A DNA stretch of 64,000 nt from Euonymus europaeus (taxonomy: Eukaryota; Streptophyta; Magnoliopsida; Celastrales; Celastraceae). The stretch covers positions 27,124,501 to 27,188,500 of the forward strand of contig OY756957.1 of NCBI GenBank assembly GCA_963580455.1, written 5' to 3'. Made by a program: the position numbers and the translations under genes. This document shows, piece by piece, positions 36,714 through 49,779 of the stretch. The first letter of the stretch is position 1; each line of letters begins with the position of its first letter. The notes beneath the pieces are model-generated. The model made no database searches and was not told the DNA's origin. It saw only the letters and a list, made by a program, of their open reading frames with translations.

Positions 36714-38821
36714 CGGAATCCGACGATTTACTTTCTCGTAAAGGAAAATTCGGGATTTAGTGAGAAAACTTTGTCGCTGTGATCTCCTGTTCCAGGAGTG
36801 TTAGAGTTGGCATTGATCGAAAAAATTAGTTCGATTTGGAAGTGGTTCGCGTGTTTGATTTTGTATTCGAGTTTTTCAACGGGAAGTGAGGGAGAGAGTT
36901 TGTTCTTTTGTGTTTCGGATTGCGTGATCGCGCTTGTGAGTTGTGATAGTGAAAGATGCACAGTAACAAACAAACAAACATGTCATTGAAAGCGCGTTCA
37001 TGTGTAATTACGTTTTTTAAATCATTCTTTTTTCCTGTCTTTTGCAACCCAATTAATTTTCGATAAATTGTATATTTTAATATTATTTTTGATTTATTTT
37101 TTTCAACTTTTGATTGTGAGTGATGAACAGAAAATTGATTCCCGATTGAATAATATACATATTTAAGAAATATTTATATGCTCCAAAAAAAATTCAATTA
37201 TATTTTCAGACGTATTTTAATTGAATATGTCTAGATTAATTTAAATCCGGATAATTAAATTGAACAAAATTCAATCAGGATTACAGTATAAATAATTAAA
37301 TTGGACAATATTTGTATGCTTTAATCTTAATCCAGTTTTAAATATGACAATTTTATTTTTTTAATCAAATTTTAGACTTTTAACTTATGTTTAAATTTCA
37401 TTTAATTTGAGTCGGACTGGATTTTCCTACCCCAACGATGATAGCTCCAAAGTTGGTTTTAATTATTGGAAAAATGGAAGAAATTAAAAAGTTGAAAATA
37501 AAGTGTAGGGTGTTAGGATTATGATTCGATGTGAAGATAAAGAACGAAAAGTAAACTTTTATTTATTTTTTTAAATTTTTTTTCAACAAAGCTAAAAAAT
37601 TGACAATTGAATTTTAATAGGATATGAGTGGATAGAGGACTTGTCCTAGTCCAAGGTAACGTCAAAACTAAGTTGATTCGAGGTGTGCAGTCTTCTGATA
37701 ACAAGCAAACGTGTATTAAATAAGAGACGTGATTCATATTAAATTGGACCATTAGGAGTATCTTTCAAGTGTACAAGGATTTGCCAACTAATGGAAATTG
37801 AAATTGAAATTGAAAAGAAGATGATAATCTCGTTGGACAAGTCAAAGTGTCAATCAATGCGATTTTGATAAATACATGATTTTATTTGCCAAAAAGTCTA
37901 TATAAGAAATAGGAAAAATAGACTAAGATTTGTCATTTGTCAAACAGCGCATTCATAGCTAAATTGCATAATTAAATTTTCAAAAGAATACAATATGTTT
38001 CTTTATCTGGAGAAAAAGACATTTGGAGGAAAAGGAAAATTGACTTTGGGGAAGGGAATCTGATTGATATCGAATAAAATTGTTAAGATGCAGTTTTCTT
38101 TTAACTATTAGTCTAGTACTGCCCCCACTCTAGAATCTTCAAATACTTTTTTAAAAATTACAATTATATTTTAATCGTTTTTTACAAATTTCACGAGATA
38201 ATTTTTGTTCAAAAAAAATCAAATTCATCGTGGAAAAAATATGTTAATTAATATTTCGATTGATTTATGAGTACGAGTAGTCCACACTTATTTTTGTAAA
38301 AAGGTTAGGCCCAAAACTGGGCTACAGCTGCTGTAGTTTTAACTAAAGCAGCTCCTGTGCATCTTATGACATCACAAACCATATCATATCCACTAAAACA
38401 CTAAAAGACATGATATTGACACAAAACATAAATTAAATTCATATAATCCTTGAGGCTTAATGGTGGTTGCGATCAAAGGTAGGTAATGGAATCTCGAACA
38501 AATACTCAGAACCAAATTTGTCTTGCAATTGAAAGCTAGCAGTCAAGGGAAACCAAATTAAGCAAGTTTAATAAGACGAACAGACTGAAGGAAGAGATAA
38601 TAGTGCAATGAAGAAATAAATTGGCAGGTGAGTTAACAGAAGACTACAACTTGCCTAATGCGTCTTATACAGCTTTTAATTATCGTTATCAGCCTATTGA
38701 TTTTTTAGGTCAAGAACTATACAGCCTTTATTATCACTTTATTAATCCTGCATTTCATCCAAGTGTAAAATGATTCATGCAATTATTAGGAACAAGTCAT
38801 TACATTTGCTGGCTTTATGTG
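36714..38821. other. Upstream region of the glycosyltransferase and 3' side of the phosphatase gene
   Basis: The first 250 bases are the likely 5' UTR and promoter of the glycosyltransferase gene. The rest is AT-rich and contains no supported gene. The segment just below 38821 is the 3' UTR of the phosphatase gene. Confidence 0.5.
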
Positions 38822-41800
38822 CTACTGCTTCATACTGGCCTGATTTGCATTCCACTCTTTATCGTCGGGAAACGTTTCAAGAAACTGTCTAATCTTCATG
38901 AGCTCATCCTTCGTAAGGTCAAGATTAACCCCAACTAACCTCTGCTGAAGGTCCGCATGCTCACCGCTCTGATCATTGAGAACCTGGTTGAATTGTAGAT
39001 TACAGCAAAAAGAGAATATTGCTCAATACAGTTCCTTTCTGTCTTGTAAAAATGCAAAATTTACCATTCTTTGCAGCATCCTAATACAAAAGCAGAAGAA
39101 AAAGGGAAGGGAGAAAAAGAGATGGGCCGGAAGCATAGACTTACTATGACATAATTGTTCATATGGCCATCTCTGTTGGGAGATGTAATAAGCTCATGTT
39201 TATTGCATGTCCATTCACCGTCAACAATGTACTTATACTCATATCGGCCTTCCTGTTAACACAAGTTAATAAATTGATCATATAACTTATATCTTATTTG
39301 TATGTGCAACTATGCATTATGCAAAATGCACCATCAACCTGGGCAACATTCTACCAAGAGCAGCAGCGATTTTGCATGAATGGTAGGTGAAGGTTTGTGG
39401 TGTCTTTGAACCAAAATTTTCATGCATTTGTTAGTAGCAACTTAATGTGGCCAAATCCAAAAGGCATTTCTCTAGAATAAAAAATTACACAATCACCAAA
39501 ATAAGGAGATGCTATGTTCAAATATCCAGCTATTAATGGACTTAAATAGTTCCATTTTAGCAAGATAACAAATATCATCAGTACCCAATAACTCTGGACA
39601 TTAATAATGATGCAATCAAGTTATTGATATATATATATATGCTCCAAACACTATAATTTATAAACTGGGTTCAGATGTCGAAGAACTGCTCAACAATGCA
39701 ACTATGCAAGTGAGAGTCCGGATAGCTAGCTTAAGTATGGGAGGCACAATAAAACACTTCGTCAAGTTGAAGACTTCTACCTCAGTTGAAACCCTCGAGC
39801 GTGAACATAACTTCTCTCATCTTTTCCCCAACTTACTTTATTGTTACCAACTAGAAAGATTAGGAAAAATATTTGGCAGCATCCACTCACTAACTTCCAT
39901 TGTTTTCCATCTTCTCCAGACACCATGTTGAATTTGTTCACAAAATAATATGCAGGTACGAGACAGTTATCAACTACATTGTTTACTTGATCCATTTCTT
40001 TAAAACAATTTTTTCACTTTCTTTCTGTGACAATGAAATAACCAAGTCCTGCAGATAGCATGATCTTGATAGTGTTCTAACTTGATGACTTCCATAGCTT
40101 TAGAAACTTGCCACTGGGAGTATGATAGCTAAGATATTTGCAAGCATTCAAAGTAAATCCAAATCAAAAGGACAGTAATATTTTAACACTCAGAATAAAC
40201 TTTGAAAAGTAGGACGAAGACACGGACATCAGTCAAGAACAACAAACATTTTGTGATTTTAAACATGAATAATAAACTTACTGGTAGTTCCCTCTTACGA
40301 ACCCATAAGCCCTGTTCCTTGTTAAGAGTTAAAGGTATTCTCTGGAAAGGTTCATGAAACAAGAACAGAAAATTGAACACGTTAGAATTGAAGTTTGAAA
40401 TGATGATACCTAGCAAGTTTGACATAGACCAAAAGAAAGAAAGAAAGAAAGAAGAAGAAAAACAAACTCCCCATTTCCAATGATGAAAATCAACGATTAT
40501 ATAATTCTGGACTACCAAATTAAAGATCAAATAGACTAGTATTTGAAGAACTAAACCCACAAGATGGTAATTACCTGGCCCCATCCAATATCGAGTCCAG
40601 AAACTTCCACCCTAGAGCAATTATTATCTTCCCAAGTCAAAGTGAAGTTTCCTTTTCTGAGGCCTGTAAGCTTTTAATGAGAAGATATGTGATGAATTAA
40701 TATTTTCTCATCTTTTATTATGTCAATAAATGGAAAGCAATAGGAAAATAAAAGAAGTTAAAGTCATAATCTTGTTCTCCTGGAAAAGATTTTTATAGCA
40801 GCATATACATTTTTTTTTTAACGAGGAACCCCTCCAAGACAAGGCCACATTGGACCTCGCCCCACCTTGTAAACTGCGGACACGCAAGTCCCTCCCTCCC
40901 ACACGCATTAGGCAATTGTAGGGCCATCAGCACATGGGGTGGCTTCAAAGAAATTCGCTGAAAATGGGAGTTGAACCTAGGACCGATTGCATTTGACAAG
41001 AGTTAATCCTGTCAACATACCACCCAGCCAACTCACTCAGAATTAGCAACATATAAACTTAAAATGAAGGTCATTCCTACCTCAAATAATTTTGAAATCC
41101 AAGATTTCATAAGCGAATAAAATGAGAGACTCTCAATCTCCATTTTCCCATTCATCTCTCGTTTTGCTTATAACTACCAGCACAAGCATGGAACAAACAA
41201 AAATAAAAAGGAACTATAGATAAGCAGAAAGGACAGAAAGTTATATGAAGCTGCTTGTTTGCCCAATCGGGATTTTCCTTTTCATAATTAAAAAAAACAA
41301 TAAAAGGAAAAAAGAGAGAAAAAAAAACACAAGGTGCTCATAGTGGTAGAAGGATTCGTGACCTTACCCTAATTGTAGAGAGGTCTCTCCAATTTATAAA
41401 ATAAAATTCTGAAAAAAATACAATATGTTATTTGCCTCAGATGAAATATGTGTCGTATACTCCTATGGTAAAACTGGCTGCCCACAGAAGGATTGAAATA
41501 GTGTCATATTGTAAAAATGGCTGTCATACTCGTCAGATAGAGAATTAACAAGTTTTATGATCATTCTATGAGCAGATCAAGAAGAAAATAGCCTTGAGCA
41601 ATAGAAAAGGAAAATAACGGACTACGTAGGGTATTATATCAATAATTATTACCAAGGATAATAACTCACAATATCAGCAGTTGCACTTTTTATGGCATCA
41701 AGATTTGGAAAGCTTGGACATTTGGACTGCAAGAAAGAAAACACTAATAAGCTTCTTTGAAAACATCTAGAGGATCCATGTTCAACATAAAAACTTAACC

Positions 41801-44800
41801 CCATCAATAAGAGATCCTAAGAAAGTTTCATTTTCACTGAATTGATTGCATTCAAAGAATTGAGCATCAGTGACAACTGAACAGTTAATAGTAACATCTC
41901 AAACTCGACACCTTCTCACATTGATATGCAAGTAAATCCCTAGAAATTAGAAAAACTCAAACAAATTTTTCAGTGTGCTGCTTTTTTTTTATTATTATAT
42001 AGGCTTGGCAATTAGCATTTTTTTTGTAGATTTATGATATGCTCAACAATTAGCAGTCTTTTTTTAAAAAAATTTGGCAAAGGATTTCAGTCGCCAATAT
42101 AAACCCTATTACCCAACATCGAGACTATTGAGATATACTAAATGATTACAGAATATACGGCCCTTGAGTACTAAAATTGTCTCTTTCTCTTCTAAATTTC
42201 TTCACATTTTCCCAAAATTTCTACTCTTCTGTTCGAAATCCTCATTTTTAATTCTAAGTACCATCCACCCATCCTATGTTATGGTTACTTTAATATGCCT
42301 GTGAAAATATAAAATTACCTGCAGCAATCTGTGAGCTTCTTCTAATTTGTAGCTCTGAACCCAAAACATGTATGCCACCTGTAATTTTTAGGAGTCTCTC
42401 AATACATACTAATAAGAAATAGTTTATGAGAAAGATCTAATTTTGACTTGTAATAAATGATATATCATTAAGAAATTGATTTCAAGCCTGAGTATCTGGA
42501 CAAAAAATACCATCTAACAACCATCAGAAGGTTCACTTGCAACCAAGTTACCATGGTAATAAAGTTTCTTATCTATAAAGTCATATGAGTATCTCCACTG
42601 AAATAACTCTCCCAAGTATTCATATTATGCTCTTTAAAACATTAACAAACTACAGGGTGGAGACGATTGGGTCAGTTCAATAACTGAAGAAACAATAGCC
42701 AGCCCAACAGCTGCTTCAGCCCATAGATTGATAATTAATCATTTTCCCACCATTCACATAGTCTTCTACTCTACTTCCTTCCTCTGTTGGCTACACTTCT
42801 ACAATGGATGCTGATGGTAATAACCAACAATAACAATTAATTGAACATGATTCAGGTTGGACACAGGCTATAAAACAGAAAATTGTTTACAATTATTGTA
42901 AGGCTACATGTCTGCTACCACATCATTATAATTTGAGATTCTAACGTATGGAAAACATTGGGGCATCTGAATTATGCGTTGATATGATATGATTATTTAA
43001 GCAAACATACTACAGCAAAAGCACCGAAGCAAATAGTTACTAGAGACCAATACCAGCAAAAAGATGCAGTTCTCAACAATTCAAAGGTCTCAGCTAAAAG
43101 TATTAGGACATAAAACAATTTTTTTTGGAAAAGTGCTTACAGCTACAGCAGGAGCTCTTCCAAGACCAGCAGTGCAATGCACATATGTAATCCCTCCATT
43201 TCGATTTATGGCCTTGTATAATTTGCTTACTACAGCGGGAAGCCTCATTCTTAAATCAAATGCATCGAAGCCCCTGCAACTTTAAGCATTAGCATGGTAT
43301 AGGAAGTGACAATCTCAATAAACAGTCAAACAAAAACAAGATTAGCATTACGAAGCAATCATGATTGCTACTGATGCTTTTACAAGCATTCCATGAGAAA
43401 ATCACACCAATGAAAAGAATCACACCTTATATCAGCACGTAAGTGTTCAATGTCATCATATGTCTTGGCATGCGCTCGTATCGAACAGATGTCTACCCCA
43501 AAATATCTTATTAAACTGGTCAAGGAACCAAAATATTTCTTATTTTCTCAAGAATTGTCTTTGACAGTTGTACCAACTGTTCCAAAAATACATATGTATT
43601 GGCTGATGACCAATATATAGGCCAGGCTTACATAAGTCGTCTATACGCTCGTGAACAATTTTTCATTTTTGTCTCAGTCTGTTTTGGCTTTCACCTCTAC
43701 CATGAACTTCTCTATCCATATAATATTTTGATAAATGCAAAACCAAATGAAGATTTCCATAATCCATGGAAACATTTCTCCAACTGACTAGAAAAAGAAA
43801 AGGTTACATGAACTTCTTGGGAGAGAGAAAGATATGGTAGGATACTCCAAATCTGTATCTTGTTGCAAGCAAAATATGGTTTTCACTCCAATATTATGGA
43901 GCTTGTCAACGTCTTCTGGAGTCTAGCAATAATAAGAAACATTTTATTTGGGGTGGGTGGGTGGGGATAAATCAAGTAATAAAATAAGAATGTATACACT
44001 TATAAACTAGAATCACCTGTAGGCAAGACCCGACAATTAAGTCTGGATGAATGAAATTGTAGTTCATGCCCAGCTCATGTCTATAAGTCAAAACTATAGA
44101 CAATAAATCAGCACAAACCATCAAGCAGTTACAAAACCAGTAAAAAAAACTATACAATAGAGCAAAGCTCAGTGGGAATACTCCCACTAATAGACTATCC
44201 AGTGTAAGGCAGACTACATACTGTAGAATGTAGATGATCCTAGAAGAGACAGCAAAAACTGAATAAGATCCAAAAACACCCATAAACTTTATCTTGTTTC
44301 TTATTGCAAACTTCTGAACCACTATTTAGCTAAAAGTCTTGAAAATTCAGTTCAATTCATTTCCATCCAGCAAAGATCATTGCTCTTCCACTATACTTCC
44401 CCTAAGCTTCCTCGTGCCTAAACCAAAATCCAATCATGATATAACTCACCAGCCCCCATAGCTTCTGTCAGATCATGACTATATGTGTCAGATTTCTCTT
44501 CCTTTCCCTCAGAACCACTCATTGCTGTGCTGGATGTAGAACCAGAAATAGCCTGTGAACATAACTGCTAACAATCTTTTATAAGAAAATACCCATCCTT
44601 GATTAACAAACAAATGCAAAAGCAGCTTGAATGTCATTCCAGAAAATACATATAATGAGCATGAGTGGTCTATTCTCAAACCAGTTGGTACAAATGGAAG
44701 TGCCATAATAAAATTAATGAACTTTTCTGGTTAATAATGATGAATTGATGATGCTTCTTCTATTTGGAACAATCATTCAAAATGTATGGCACACAGTACA

Positions 44801-45618
44801 AAAGTGATGAACATCAATATCAAACTTCAAATAGCATTGCTTCCTATGGGTTAAATTCATATACACCCCATAAAACCAAAAACATCAGAATGAATATACG
44901 GTAGCACAGAATTTCTATACATAATCGTCACAAAACCATACAGAGGAAGCCAGATTGTTATGACTGAGTTGGACATAAGTCTCCAATTTTGTTTCAAGGC
45001 AAGTCATTGTGTCCTCATCCCCCCATATTCATTGAATTGGTAAAACACAAAAACTATACAATGCAAGTCAAAGAAGATATTCCACATAAACCAATATCCA
45101 AATATGTTTTGTGGCAGAATCCAGAAGCCTATGGCATAATATAGCTCCCCAGTATTAAAAAAATTCAATCCAAATTCAAGAAAATTAAAAGACGTCTGAA
45201 AGGATTGCACGTAGTAAACAGTAAACCATCACATACTGAATTTACTAAAACATCCAGAAAATCGAACTAAAACAAGTCTCAAATCTCTACAAAAAGTTAC
45301 CTTCAAGGAAATACGTCGGTTTGCATCCCTAGAACTCATTACTCCCTGTATCACGAAATCAACCAATTTAAGAAACAATGAATCGTAATGTAAGATATAG
45401 ACCGTTTACAAAAATTTCAGAGAAAGAACAGATTACCAACTCATTGACAGGGAAAGAAAAAGAACTTTCATTGAACTTGAAGCTTTGAAAGGGCAAAGCA
45501 GACGATCTATGGAGAATATACACTCAAATCAATAAAATAAAGAATTACACAAAAATAATGATGGATTAGAAGGTATAGCAACATACACATGGCCTGGAAA
45601 ATAGTTGAGAGAATTCAT
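38822..45618 (-). CDS. SEX4: SEX4-like phosphoglucan phosphatase (DSP plus CBM48)
   Basis: Fourteen exons: 45618-45587, 45506-45437, 45345-45301, 44552-44450, 44093-44017, 43922-43846, 43506-43426, 43273-43141, 42378-42319, 41726-41670, 40670-40575, 40341-40282, 39252-39145 and 38983-38822, coding 386 aa. The Ser/Phe-rich N-terminus fits a plastid transit peptide. The dual-specificity phosphatase domain includes [40 protein letters not shown] and the catalytic loop HCTAGLGR (about 194-201; Cys195 nucleophile, Arg201). The CBM48 glycan-binding domain (about 246-334) includes [12 protein letters not shown] and [14 protein letters not shown]4 removes phosphate from starch in the chloroplast and so allows breakdown at night. 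Three acceptors end in AAG. The SEX4 C-terminal motif region is present, so length and order favour SEX4 over LSF1. Confidence 0.93.
40809..41044 (-). mobile_element. tRNA-derived SINE with target-site duplication
   Basis: Read on the minus strand it starts near 41044 with GAGTTGGCTGGGTGG (A box), has TAGGTTCAACTCCC (B box) about 45 bp later, continues with a GC-richer body and ends TTCCTCGTTAAAAAAAAA. It is flanked by AGCAGCATATA (40797-40807) and AGCAACATATA (41045-41055), an 11-bp target duplication with one mismatch. It is about 236 bp long and inserted antisense to nothing but intron, in intron 10 of the phosphatase gene (same strand). Confidence 0.82.
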
Positions 45619-46484
45619 TTGATCAGAAAAACAAAAGAATTTCTGACAAAAGAGACGAATAAGGTAGAGTAGATCTTGTTGCAGAGGAGTGATAGTGCGA
45701 GACCACCAGTTGAATGCGAATCTTCGGGTGGTTTTATAGGCGTCAGCTTCAATGAAAAGGACATCCGCCTTTTGGGGTATTATCAAAAATGCCATTTCAA
45801 TTTTCTTTTTCTGTTTTTATTCTAATAAAAAAAATCTTATTGAATAATAAAATCTGAACTCTGAATATTCTAAACTTGCCAAAAATAATAATTGAAAATC
45901 CAGATTTATGAAAGAAGTATTGCAATGACAATAAAAAAAAAAATTAAAACTTTTTAGAATTTAAGCCGGCAAATTTCATTACACATATCATTGCTCATAG
46001 GCTCATAGTATTTTGAATATTCTTTGATCGAAGCATTGCTCATAGGCCAGCTACTCTATTTTCAAATAGATCACACATCTATTATATAAAAAATCAAATT
46101 ATATATTCATTCACATAATTAAAATACATATTTCAATATAACTTTTTTATTTTTTATATATTCACCTTTTTATCATTTTATAAATATCAATGTACACAAT
46201 TCTCAATACAATTTTTCATCTTTTTAAACTCTAAAACATATTTATCAGTACAATTTTTTTTTCATTTTTTACTTATTTTCTTTTTATCATCATTTCTATA
46301 CACTTCAAAATTTTCAATATCACTACTCTCAAACGGCACTGAAATTACTCTCACAAGAAACCAGAAGATGCAAGAGATTGGAAAAGTCCTCCAAAAATGA
46401 CGTCTCAAATCAGCAACCACTCACCATAGACGACATGCAAGAGATTGGAAAATGCCACGAGAAAACATTGTCAAAGTTATGCAC

Positions 46485-47180
46485 TTATATGATACGTACA
46501 AAAAAAATTATAACAACGGAAATATCAAACAGCCACTTTATGACCAAACCTCCCCTCCGCCCCAAGCAACTGACTGGAAAAACTCTACTAAACTCTGAAT
46601 TCAACAACTTTATTTCACAAAGAAAAACCAAATTAGGCTTTAAACACCCCAAGAGATTTTTGAGAGAATGAATGATCGAGTAAGCTCCCAAACCTCGACA
46701 ATTCAGACACAAGATACTAGTTATGACCAGTGTCGGCCGATAATGACGTGTTGTCTTCCATTTCCTAAGAACCCTTGCTGGAACCATGAACCACGCCACT
46801 GTCCTGAACTTTCCTCTTCTTATCAACCAAATCCGAGACTTCCATATCTAGTATCAATACCCTTCACTGATTGTTTCGGAGATTGAATCCCAGTCCTTAT
46901 ACCGCCCTTTAGCTTTCCCTAAAGAGTACACAAGACTCTGGAATTCAAGGCCTTTCCGAAGGATTTTGCATTTCCAGCACTTGAACTTGCTGAGGCTCTG
47001 ACAGCTCCTCAACAACACAAACATCCAAACCACTAACACCAAGGCCTGTAGGGACCTGCGTGAGAAGAATCTGCGGGAAGTTCCCTTTCAAGAACATTCA
47101 TTTGACCATCAATACTCCCCTCTCGATCGAGTAGTCTTGAAAGATTGAAAGCGCTGCGCATTATCACCATTTGCATCGTG
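46485..47180 (-). mobile_element. LINE (non-LTR retrotransposon) relic: ORF1 end and endonuclease start
   Basis: The minus-strand frame at 46826-46485 contains LNCRGLGAYSIIHSLKNLLG followed by KPNLVFLCEIKL, the start of the apurinic endonuclease domain of plant LINEs (consensus WNCRGLG...PDIVFLMETKL). The frame ends soon after. Sequence up to about 47180 on the same strand looks like eroded ORF1. It is 5'-truncated or rearranged and not functional. Confidence 0.7.
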
Positions 47181-47487
47181 CATGGACCAAGTCCAGCAGT
47201 CACCCCTCCAAGTCTTCATCCATACTAACCGAAAGACACAATAGAACAAAGAAAGCGGATATGGATAGCACACAAGAACCACACAGTCGCGCGGTGGCCC
47301 TCCACCAAAACCTTGTCACGAGCAAGGACAAAAACTCACATCAGAGAGACCATAAACAGAAAAATGGGTGCATAAGTCAGTGTTGTATGGAGGGTAACAA
47401 AATTAGCTATAATAATGGGATTTTTCTTATAAATTTTTTTGATTTATCACAAACCCTATTAACCAGTTAAGATACACACATATAGCC

Positions 47488-49779
47488 ATGGAAGCTCCTC
47501 CATCATTCCAATCCTTTTGTCTTCCATGGCTACTATTTGGTCTACTCTTCATGAAATCATCTGCTTTAGGATCACCATTAAGAAATATTCCGAGACTCAG
47601 TGTGCTTGGAGGATTACTGAACCCGGAAAAGAGCGAAGAAGCATTGGCCTTGGAGGATCTAGAGACTTATTACTATGACCAAACACTTGATCACTTCAAC
47701 TATAAGCCAGAAAGTTATGGTACCTTCAAGCAAAGGTATATGGTGAGCTACAAGCACTGGCGTGGGGCACACGTCGCCGCTCCCATATTTGCATATCTTG
47801 GTGAGGAGTCGCCAGTGGATGATGATGTGAAGGCCATAGGATTTTTAACCGATAATGCACCTATGTTTGGTGCTCTTATAGTGTATATAGAGGTATGCCT
47901 AACAGACTTCCTATTATTATCTTATTTAATTTATTTTTAAGAAGGAGATACTATTGTACATTTATGTGCAGCACCGATACTATGGAAAATCAATCCCATT
48001 CGAAGGAATGCAAAACAAAACATTGAAGAATGCAACAGACCGGGGTTACTTCAACTCAGCTCAAGCTTTGGCAGATTATGCAGAAGTGCTAACTTACTTG
48101 AAACAAAAGTTATCAGCAGAGGCTTCTCCAGTTATCGTTATTGGTGGATCCTATGGAGGAAGTATGTTGTATACTTAACAATGTTTATGAGTCTTTGGCC
48201 CGGATACTTGGATCTGTTTGTATGTTTTAATTGGTTGTTTTGTTTTCAGTGTTGGCTTCGTGGTTTCGACTAAAGTATCCTCATATTGCCCTTGGAGCGC
48301 TGGCCTCTTCGTCTCCGATTCTCTATTTTGATGGCCTTACGCCACCTGAAGCATATTATAATGTTGTCACAGAGGACTTTAGAGTAAGAAAATTCAACAT
48401 TTTGGTTAAAACACAAGCTTTGATCATTAATATATTCTTAATAGCCTGGCTTGGATTGGGATTAATTAGTATTGTCTGTTGCAGGAAACTAGTGAGAGTT
48501 GCTACAACACCATAAAGAAATCTTGGTCTGAAATCGACAAAGTTGCTGCTAAACCGGATGGCCTTTCCATGCTCAGTAAAAAGTTCAAAACTTGCACGTA
48601 AATCATCCATGATTCACAAAATTCCTAGCTTTATGCTCAACTTTCAAAGAAAAACTAGGACTAAACTCTTCTTTTGCACTAAACTCTTCTTTTGTGTACG
48701 CTGTTTTCCCTTATTAGACCATTGCGCAGTGCATCCACATTGAAGGACTATTTGGACAGTATGTACACAGCAGTAGCACAATATGACAGGCCGCCTCATT
48801 ATCCGGTCAATGTGGTTTGTAATGGCATCGATGGAGAGCCAAAGGAAAGCAGCGATTTACTCGACAAGGTTGCTGCTGGAATGTTTGCATATAGAGGAGA
48901 CTTAGATTGTTATCAATTCCAGGATTTCTTTTCATCAGAAACTCTGCTGGGCTGGAGTTGGCAGGTAAATCATATCAGACTATGTACGTGTAAGTTTATC
49001 TACAATTAGAGGATAACTAATAAACTTCAACGAGATTTCTGGTTTTTGCAGGTGTGTAGTGATCTTGTGATACCAATTGGCATTGGCAACCACACTATGT
49101 TTCCACCTTCACCATTCAATATGACAGATTACGTCGAGAATTGCAAGGAGAGCTATGGAGTTGCTCCACGACCACATTGGATCACTACTTATTTCGGCGG
49201 TCATGTATGTCTATAGTCACTTTCTCATCCTCTCTGTATAATATACAACCCGATCAGCTTGAACTCTACTCCGGTAAGAGTCACTGATGCATCGTTGTAT
49301 TGCAGAGTATAAAACAAGCCCTCAAGAGGTTTGGTAGCAACATCATCTTCTCGAATGGCCTCCGCGATCCCTACAGCAGTGGAGGGTAAACTCAAATTCA
49401 TTAACAAAAAACGTCAAGATATTGCTATGAACTATTCCTATGTGTCTATAGATGTAACAAATGTTGTTTTGACTTGTTTTCGAGGGCAGGGTGTTGGAAG
49501 ACATTTCACATTCTGTTGTGGCAGTGTCTACCAAGAGAGGTAATCATGGTTTTGAGATTGAACATAACATTCTCTGCTTCTGTCAACATGTTCTTCTGCT
49601 TCAATTATATTTGAGTTGCCAGTTAACCCTATTATAAACATACAGGTGCTCATTGTCTGGACATTTTGCCAGCGAAAGAAACCGATCCAGAATGGTTGGT
49701 GATGCAGCGAAACGTAGAGCTTGAGATCATCAATGGGTGGATTCTGAAATACTATGAAGATCTGCTCAAGAGTTCATGA
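47488..49779 (+). CDS. Serine carboxypeptidase S28 (lysosomal Pro-X carboxypeptidase-like), copy 1
   Basis: Nine exons: 47488-47892, 47972-48161, 48250-48383, 48485-48597, 48718-48964, 49052-49204, 49306-49385, 49490-49539 and 49646-49779, giving 501 aa. A signal peptide ([19 protein letters not shown]) is followed by the S28 start [11 protein letters not shown]. The catalytic triad is Ser195 in GGSYGG, Asp435 in [12 protein letters not shown] and His460 in GAHCLD, all present. Residues RYYGKSIPF and several N-x-T/S sites fit a secreted or vacuolar glycoprotein. The family cleaves C-terminal residues after proline. The tandem partner at 52082 has the same exon structure. Donor 4 is weaker here (CAC|GTAAAT) than in copy 2 (CAA|GTAAGT). 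No break is seen. Confidence 0.93.

Noticed and set aside
41333..41400. A-box-like CTCATAGTGGTAG in a phosphatase intron
   Set aside because: No B box; at most a scrap of a SINE.
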